Part shown: piece by piece, positions 56,451-64,000 of the stretch
Numbering within the stretch: the first letter of the stretch is position 1
Layout of the letters: every line of letters begins with the position of its first letter
From: Cryptomeria japonica
Lineage: Eukaryota > Streptophyta > Pinopsida > Cupressales > Cupressaceae
Assembly (NCBI RefSeq): GCF_030272615.1
Contig: NC_081408.1
Span: forward strand, 59,854,114-59,918,113
Length of the DNA: 64,000 nucleotides
Direction: 5' to 3'
Program-made: the position numbers and the translations under genes
Notes under the pieces: model-generated
Database searches by the model: none
What the model was told of the DNA's origin: nothing
The model's input: only the letters and a program-made list of their open reading frames with translations

Positions 56451-56893
56451 CTCTTTAGATCTATCTTTGTGAAGTACTGAGCTCCACTCAAACAAACCGT
56501 AAGGTCATCCATCCTTGGTAGGGGAAATTTGTACTTGATCTTTTTTATGGCCCTAGAGTCAGTACACATCCTCCACTCCCCATCTTTCTTTGATGCTAGT
56601 ACTACACGTACCGCACATGGACTCGGGATCTCTTGGATCAATCGCTTCCTCAACGATTCTTGAACTTGTCTATTCAACTCCTCATTTTCTGCTGGAGTCA
56701 TTATGTGGGTTGCCTTATTTGGCAAACTGGCTCTAGAGATCAAGTCAATTTGATGACTAGTCTTTATAACTAGTGGTAAACCCTTAGGTACATTATTAGA
56801 TACAATGTCTTGAAACTCATTCAACAAACTTGAAACTTCTACAAGAACTTTTTTACTATCTTCTCTATCCATTCTTGAATTAAAGAATAACAC
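56438..56893 (-). pseudogene. pol: Element G RT fingers
   Basis: On the - strand: LLNEFQDIVSNNVPKGLP, HQIDLISRASLPNKA, ASKKDGEWRMCTDSRAIKKI and YFTKIDLKSRYH. The conserved CVDYRALN-like box reads CTDSRAIKK. It leads directly into the palm segment on its left. Confidence 0.85.
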
Positions 56894-57066
56894 ATGGGTT
56901 CCTATTTCATGCCTTCCAAAAACTTTCTTCCATCATAAAAACATATTCTAGCACTGCTACATACCTTTTCTTCCACCTCTTTTAGGGGCTTCAACTTATG
57001 GTGAACTCCATCCTTCATTAAGGTATAGTTATTAGCATGACCATCATGTACAACATGCCTATCAAA

Positions 57067-57468
57067 CTACCATGGCCTCCCTAACAACATATGACATGCA
57101 TCCATGTGTATGATGTCGCATAGTACCTCATCACAGTAACTGTCGATCTTGAATTTTACTAGGCATTGTTCATTGACCAAAACTTTGTGGTCCTTTTGCA
57201 ACCAGACTATTCGAAATGGATGTGGATGTCCTTCCCTCTTCAACTTCAATTTTGTAACCATCTCTTCGGACACCAGATTAGCAGTGCTCCCACTATCAAA
57301 AATCACATCACAACACTTACCCTCAAGTATGTGCAAGATCATTGGGGGACAAAAAGTGGCAATGGAGAAAAAAATGTGTTTTAAACCTTTCCAAACTCGC
57401 CAAAATCCGCTTTGACTTTTTGTTTGGGTTGGCCAAAATTTGAATTTGGCTTGGTAATACCAAACCAA
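57067..57468 (-). pseudogene. Element G aspartic protease
   Basis: On the - strand the active site is FDSGSTANLVSEEMV (DSGS at 57297-57286), and the C-terminal motif is HMLLGRPW. It has about 130 codons, normal for a gypsy protease. The region between protease and RT (56894-57066) also reads as a linker. No Gag is found to the right. Confidence 0.82.
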
Positions 57469-57830
57469 ATCAGATATTTGTTAATATTGGATATTCGTTA
57501 ATATCAGATATCCGATATTAACAAATATCCAATTTGTGATGTCACTATGGTGATGTCACTATTGTGATGCCATACTTTTTCAAATTGGATATCCGTTTTT
57601 GTCAACATAAAAAGTATAGTTTAGTAAAATGGGCATAACTTTGGCATTTCTTATCAAAATTTTGATTTTTTATAGGTGTTGGAAAGGTAATTCAGAGACC
57701 TATCAAATGCATAAATTAGTTTTATTATATTTTAGACCAAAAATTAATTATAATATTTTGAATTTATTCCTTCAATTTTAAAACTTTAAATACTCACAAT
57801 TTTGCATACAAAGTATCATTTTTTTCCTAT
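57469..57830. other. AT-rich spacer with short palindromes
   Basis: No gene. The interval 57470-57535 contains ATATTAACAAATATCC and its inverted relatives (GGATATTCGTTAATAT), which form short inverted repeats. The phrase TGATGTCACTATGGTGATGT is an imperfect direct repeat near 57537-57575. Confidence 0.5.
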
Positions 57831-58955
57831 CACCTCCTTTATATATACTTATATAAATATATTTTATGTATCTATGTCTTCTCTACTTATGTCACTTATT
57901 TTCTCATCCCATATAGATAAATAAATTGCCAAGTTACATGCATATATCTCCATCTTTCTATTCCTATCTCTCCCTCTCCCACTTCATCATTGTCACTCCT
58001 TATTTCTATATTTCTCTCTAATAATCTCTCTTCTCTCTATTTATCTCCCTCATCTACCTTATCCTACCTATAATTATATATTACTTGTCTCTATCACCTC
58101 CTTTCTCTCCCTATCTTGTCCCCTCTATCTTTATATCCCTATAGATCTATCTTCATATATATTTATATCTCATTATCTCTAAATCTCACTTATTCACTCC
58201 ATCTCTCCCTCCATTTGTCTTACTCTCTCTTTAAATTTCTATCCATATCTATCTCTATCTCCATCTTCACATCTCCATCTCTTTCCCTTTCAATCTCTCT
58301 TTTTATATGTTCATCTATCTTTATATATCTTCCTCTATACATGATTAATCTACTTCTTTGTCTCTTCCTCTATCGCCCTCTTGAAGTATCTTTCCCTTTC
58401 TCTACCTTTATCTCTTTATTTACTCCATCTTTATATATCTTTGGCTCTCTCCCCACATCCTTCTCTATAGTGCCTTTATATATCTCTATATCTCCCTCTT
58501 TCTCTCTCTCCCTCTCTATCTATCCCTATCTATAATCTTTATCTCTCTTTCTCACTCTCTTGCACTATCTATATCTCTCTATCTATCGATATTTCTCTTC
58601 CTTTATATCTCTTTATCTCTTCATTTTTTTATCTCACTCTCTTTTCCCCCCTCTATCCATTTTTCTCCATCTCTTTATATTTTTATTTTTGTCTATACCT
58701 CTCTCTTTCTCTATATCTATTCATCTCCCTCTCCCTTTATCTTCATTTTTATCTCTATCTTCCTCTCTCCTTTTCAATATCTAGATATGTCTACCTCTTT
58801 CTATCCATCCTTGTCCTTTAGTTTTTCTCCCTCTCACTTCATACTCCTGAATATCTATATCTCTATTTATGTCCTTGTCCTTTAGTTCTTCTCCCTCTCT
58901 TTAGCTCTTCATCTCTCTTCACCCTTATATCTCTCCTTGTTTGAAACTTAGTACT
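57831..58955. repeat. Pyrimidine-rich low-complexity tract (TCTCTATC-like)
   Basis: About 1.1 kb of + strand pyrimidine-rich sequence with phrases TCTCTCTATCTATC, TATATCTCTATATCTCCC and similar. Long ORFs here encode only Ser/Leu/Ile/Tyr/Phe repeats and are artefacts. The tract borders the satellite array on its left. Confidence 0.85.
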
Positions 58956-61900
58956 TATGGTCTCCTAAGGAGTTATATGGTGTCCTAAGGGGTCATAGAA
59001 CACCATATGACCCTTTAGGACACAATATGACCCCTAACAACACCATATGATCTCCTAAGGGGTCATATGGTGTCCTAAGGGGTCATAAAACACCATATGA
59101 CCCCTTAAGACACAATAAGACCCCTAATGACACCATATGGTGTCCTAAGGGGTCATAAGACACCAAATGACACCTTAGGACACCATAAAACCCCTAATGA
59201 CATAGTGTGGTGTCCTAAAGGGTCATATGGTGTCCTAAGGGGTCATAGAACACCATATGACCCCTTAGGACACCATACGACCCATAGCACCATATAGTGT
59301 CCCAAGGGGTCATATGGTGTCCTAAGGGGTCATAGAGCACCATATGACCCATTAGGACATAATATGACCCCTGACGACACCTAATGGGTCATAGGACACT
59401 ATATGACCCCTTAGGACACCATACAACCCCTTATGACACCATATGGTGTCCTAAGGGGTCATATGGTATCGTAAGGGGTCATATAACACCATATGACCCC
59501 TTGGAACACAAGAAGACCCATAATGACATGATATGGTGTCCTAAGGGGTCATATGGTATCACGAGACACCATATCACCCCTTAGGACACAATATGACCCC
59601 TAACAATACCTAAGGGGTAATATGGTGTCCTAATGGGTTATATGATGTCCTAGGAACCTTTACGACACAATATGACCCCTTAGCACACCATAAAACCCCT
59701 AATGACTCCATATGGTGTCCTAAGGGGTTGTAGGACACCATATGACCCGTTAGGACATAATATGACCCCTAACAACACCTAAGGGGTCATATTGTGTCCT
59801 AAGGGGTCATAGGACACGATATGACCCCTAATGACGTTGTATGGTGTCCTAAGGGGTCATAGGACACCATGTGGCCCCTAACAACACAAAATGACACCTA
59901 ACGATACCTAAGGGGCCATATGGTGTCCTAAGGGGTCATGGGACACCATATGACCCCTTAGCACACCATATGACCCCGAATGACACCATATGGTGTCCTA
60001 AGGGGTCATAAAACATCGTACAATGCATAATGACACCATATGGTGTCCTAAGGGGTCATATGGTATCCTAAGGGGTTATAGGACACCATATGACCCCTTA
60101 GGAGGCCATATGACCCATAGAAAAATAATATGGTCTCCTAGAGGGTTATAGAACATCATATGACCCCTTAGAACACCATACGACCCATAACGACACCATG
60201 TGGTGTCCTAAGGGGTCATAAGACACAATATGACCCCTAATGACATCATATACTGTCCTAAGGGGTCATAGGACACCATATGACCCCTTAGGACACCATA
60301 GGACCCCTTACAACATCATACGACATGTTACGACACCATATGGTGTCCTAAGGAGTCATATGGTATCCTTAGGGGTCATATAACACCATATGACCACATG
60401 ACCGTTTAGAATACAAGAACACCCATAACGACACAATATGGTGTCCTAAGGGGTCATATGGTGTCATGATCCACCATATGACCCCTTAAGACACAATATG
60501 ACCCCTTAGGACACAATATGACCCATAACGATACCTAAGGGGTCACATGGTGTCCTAAGGGGTTATATGATGTCCTAGGAACCTTTAGGACACAATATGA
60601 CCCCTTAGCACACCATACAACCCCCAACGACACCCTATGGTGTCCTAAGGGGTTGTAGGACACCATATGACCCATTAGGACACAATATGACCCCTAACAA
60701 CATCTAAGGGGTCATATTGTGTCCTAACGGGTCATAGGACACCATATGACCCCTAACGACACAAAATGATGCCTAACGATATCTAAGGGGTCATAGGACA
60801 CAATCTGACCCCTTAGCACATCATACAACCCCTAATGGCACCATATGGTGTCCTAAGGGGTCATATGGTGTCCTAAGGGGTCATAGAACACCATATGACC
60901 CCTTAGGACACCATACAATGCATAATGACACCATATGGTGTCCTAAGGGGTCATAGGACACCATATCACCCCTTAAGAGACCATACGACCAATAACAACA
61001 TAATATGGTGTCCTAAGGAATCATAGAACACCATATGACCCTTTAGAACACCATACAACCCATAACAACACCATGTGGTGTCCTAAGGGGTCATAAGACA
61101 TAATATGACCCCTTGGGACATAATATGACCCCTGAGGACATCATATAGTGTCCTAAGGGGTCATAGGACACCATATGACCCCTTAGGACACAATACGACC
61201 CCTTAGGACACAAAATAAACCCTAACAACACCTAAGGGGAAATATAGTTACCTAAGGAGTCACAGAATACCATATGACTCCTTAGCACACCATACGACCC
61301 CTAATGACACTATATGGTGTCCTAAGGGGTCATATGGTATCCTAAGGGGTCATAGAACACCATATGACCCCTTAGGACACCATGCGACATATAAAAACAC
61401 CAAATGGTGTCTGAAGGGGTCATATGGTGTGCTAAGGGGTCATAGGACACCATATGACCCCTTAGGACATAATACGACCCCTTAGGACACAAAATAAACC
61501 CTAACGACACCTAAGAGATCATATAGTTTCCTAAGAGGTCCTAGGACACCATATGACTCCTTAGCACACCATACGACACCATATGGTGTCTTAATTGGTC
61601 ATATGGTGTCCTAAGGGGTCATAGAACACCATATGACCCCTTAGGACACCATACGACACAACAACACCAAATGGTATCCTAAGGGGTCATAAGACACCAT
61701 ATGACCCTTTAGGAAACCATATGACCCATAAAAACACCATATGGTGTCCTAAGGGGTCATAGAACACCATATGACCCTTTAGGACACCATATGACCCATA
61801 ATGATACCATATGGTGTCCTAAGGGATCATAAGACACCATATGACCCCTTAGAATACAATATGACCCATAACAACATCATATAGTGTCCTAAGGGGTCAT

Positions 61901-63447
61901 AGGACACCATATGACCCCTTATGACACAATATGACCCCTAACGACATCATATAGTGTCCTAAGGGGTCATATGGTGTCCTAAGAGGTTATAGAACACCAT
62001 ATGACCCCTTAGGACACCATAAGACCCATAACGAAACCATATGATATCTTAAGGAGTCATATGGGGTCCTAAAGGGTCACAGGACATCATATGACCTCTT
62101 AGGACATAATATGACCCCTAACAAAACCTAATGGATCATATGGTGTCTAAGGGGTCATATGATGTCCTATGACCCCTTAGGACACAATATGACCCCTTAG
62201 CACACCATACAACCCCCAATGACACCATATGGTGTCCTAAGGGGTCATATGACACCATATGACCCGTTCAGACACAATAGGACCCCTAACAATACCTCAG
62301 GGGTCATATGGTGTCCTAAGGCATCATAGGATACCATATGACCCCTTAATACACCATATGACCCCTAACGACACCATATGGTGTCCTAAAGGATTGTAGA
62401 ACACCATATGACACCTTATGACACCATAAGACCCATAACAACATCATATGGTTTCCTAAGGTGTCATATGGTGTCTCAAAGGTTCATGAGACATCATATG
62501 ACCCTTTAGGACACCATATGATCCCTACCGACACCTGAGGGTTCATATGGTGTCTTAATGGGTCATATTATGTCCTATGGCCTTTTAAGATACAATATGA
62601 CCCCTTAGCACACCATATAGCCCCTAACGATGCCATATGGTATCGTAAGGGGTTATAAGATGCCATATGGTATCCTAAGGTGTTATAAGATACCATATGA
62701 CCTGTTAAGACACAATATGACCCGTAACAACACGTAAGGGGTCATAGTACACCATATGAACCCTTAGGACACAATATAACCCCTAACAACACCTAATGGG
62801 TCATATGGTGTCCTAAGTGGTCATATGACATCCTATGACCCCTTAAGACACAATATGACCCCTTAGCACACCATACAACCCCTAACGATGCCATTTGGTG
62901 TCCTAAGGGGTCATAGCACACCATATGACCTGTTAGGACACAATATGACCCCAAACAACACCTAAGGGATCATATGTTGACCTAAGGGGTCATATGGTGT
63001 TCTAAGGGGTCATACGACACCATATGACCCCTTAAGACACCATATAAGAGTCATAGGACACGATATGACCACTTAGGACACAATATGACCCCTAACAACA
63101 CCTTAGGGGTCATATGGTGTCCTCAATGGTCATATGATATCTTATGACCCCTTAGCACACCATATGAACCCTAACGACACCATATGGTGTCCTAAAGGGT
63201 CATAAGATACCATATGACCCCTTAGGACACCATACGACCCATAACAACACCATATAGTGTTTTAAGGAGTCATATGGTGTGCTAAGAGGTCATAGGACAC
63301 CATATGATCCTTTAAGACACAATATGACCCCTTAGCACACCATATGACCCCTAACAACATCATGTGGTGTCCTAAGGGTTCATAGGACACCGTATGACTC
63401 ATTAGGACACAATATGACCCTTAACAACACCTAAGGGGTCATATGGT
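58956..63447. repeat. 4.5-kb satellite of a 20-bp box in both orientations
   Basis: The box TCATATGGTGTCCTAAGGGG and its reverse complement CCCCTTAGGACACCATATGA alternate irregularly through the whole interval, with spacers such as CCCCTAACGACA. Junctions create perfect palindromes like GACACCATATGGTGTC and many potential hairpins. There is no coding potential: translated ORFs only repeat the box. Sequence variation between boxes is high enough to rule out simple slippage of one unit. Confidence 0.92.
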
Positions 63448-63695
63448 AAAGCTAGAGGTGAGGATAGGTATGACAGAGAGATGGCATTTGGGGAAGAGAG
63501 AATTAGAGAGAGTTGGGGGTAATTAGGGGTTGGGAGGAGAGGGGGGATGGGAAAGTATCAACAAAGGGAGAGAGGGAGAGATGAGGAGAGAGGTTGAAAG
63601 AGAGAGGTCTATAGAGAAGGTAATTAGGGGAAGGGGAGGGGGAGAGAGGGATGGAGTATGAACAAAGGAAGAGAGGGGAGAGATGGGGAGAGATC
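63448..63695. repeat. Purine-rich tract (GAGAGGGAGAGA-like)
   Basis: About 250 bases of + strand purine-rich sequence directly after the satellite. It is complementary in composition to the pyrimidine-rich tract on the left of the satellite. Confidence 0.8.
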
Positions 63696-64000
63696 CCCCT
63701 GATTACCCTCTCTCTAGTCCATCTCTTTGTTAATACTTCCCTCTTCCCCTTTGCTCCACCTAATTATCCTCTCTCTATCACTCTCTTCACCTCTCTCCAC
63801 ATCTCTCCCTCTCTCCTTTTGTTGATACTTACTCTTCTCCCTCTCTTATTATCCAATAATTACACCCAACTCTCTCTCACACATTATTTCTTTCCCTTAA
63901 TTACCCTCGATTACCTCTCTCCTCCTATGGGTTTATATATAGTTCCCTCTCCCCCTCTCCCCACCCCCTAATTACTCTTTATGTCTCTCTTCACCTCTGT
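63696..64000. repeat. Pyrimidine-rich tract at window end (CTCTCTCCCTC-like)
   Basis: About 300 bases with the composition flipped to + strand pyrimidine-rich. With the tract before it, it forms a purine-to-pyrimidine mirror, so a hairpin between 63448-63695 and this tract is possible. No gene. Confidence 0.8.

Larger units (their letters stand above)
24602..57468 (-). mobile_element. Element G: decayed chromovirus (Ty3/gypsy), split by the E-F-C-D nest
   Basis: Read on the - strand, protease, RT, RNase H and the integrase zinc finger lie at 57468-55205. The integrase core is broken at 55041/25541, and the rest of integrase plus a chromodomain lies at 25545-24602. The two halves carry the GAAAT duplication left by element E. 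The wording of the C-terminal domain (LKKHDLGNAYEVELSDG) and the chromodomain fit the Tekay/Del side of plant chromoviruses. Gag is absent to the right of 57468. Many stops and frame changes make it the oldest layer of the nest. Confidence 0.85.

Noticed and set aside
58116-58784. Ser/Leu/Ile/Tyr-rich ORFs resembling membrane proteins
   Set aside because: They are translations of the TCTCTATC low-complexity tract.
59384-61510. ORFs with repeated GSYGI/TPYDTIWCPK-like units in the satellite
   Set aside because: They are translations of the 20-bp box array. The frames break with every indel and have no codon bias.
58956-63447. Possible CRISPR-like array
   Set aside because: Boxes are 20 bp in both orientations, with tiny near-identical spacers rather than unique 30-bp spacers, and this is plant DNA.

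Overview
This window is plant nuclear DNA made almost entirely of LTR retrotransposons, followed by a simple-sequence and satellite block. I see no convincing host gene, no tRNA or rRNA gene and no CRISPR. Ty3/gypsy Tat-type and chromovirus-type pol, Copia remnants, a plant-mobile-domain ORF, very long LTRs and deep nesting fit a large repeat-rich plant genome. A gymnosperm is my guess, but nothing here proves the clade. Layout, left to right. (1) Element A (from before base 1 to about 17.02 kb, + strand) is a Tat-group Ty3/gypsy element. It has a leader of at least 2.3 kb, then gag, zinc knuckle, protease, G-patch, RT, degenerate RNase H, second RNase H and integrase in one reading frame broken only by in-frame stops. 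A long 3' region follows, with an intact antisense 668-codon plant-mobile-domain (PMD) ORF, a roughly 390-bp array of AGCGCT palindromes, a polypurine tract and a 3' LTR. (2) Element B (about 17.03-23.25 kb, - strand) is a Copia/Sirevirus-like non-autonomous element. It has a PBS, a truncated coiled-coil/zinc-knuckle Gag, and a large ORF2 of about 1,088 codons in place of pol. It abuts a Copia protease remnant, H (23.25-23.75 kb). (3) From 23.76 to 57.47 kb lies a five-level nest. G is a decayed - strand chromovirus. It is split in its integrase by E (25546-55036, TSD GAAAT), a gag-protease-only element. E is split in gag by F (28316-50136, TSD ATGAC), apparently a solo LTR. F is split by C (28951-49533, imperfect TSD AAAGT/AAATT), a gypsy element with RNase H upstream of RT. 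C is split in its integrase by D (36000-44021, TSD GAGCG), a second gag-protease-only element related to E. (4) From 57.83 kb to the end there is a pyrimidine-rich tract of about 1.1 kb, a 4.5-kb satellite built from one 20-bp box in both orientations, and purine-rich then pyrimidine-rich tracts. The most notable observation concerns element C. Its 3' LTR is 4,959 bp long and carries, downstream of its own TATA box, the remains of a gene of about 1,000 codons. Its 5' LTR is only 1,564 bp because 3.4 kb was lost between two CTTTCCT repeats. The N-terminal part of that protein looks related to the large ORF2 of the Copia-type element B. That points to an accessory protein family shared by two retrotransposon superfamilies. 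How the parts work together: the autonomous-type elements (A, C, G and H when intact) encode or encoded RT and integrase. B, D and E carry only Gag-type functions plus extra ORFs, and would have needed enzymes supplied in trans. Most stop codons look like C-to-T changes in otherwise preserved frames, as expected for methylated, silenced copies.
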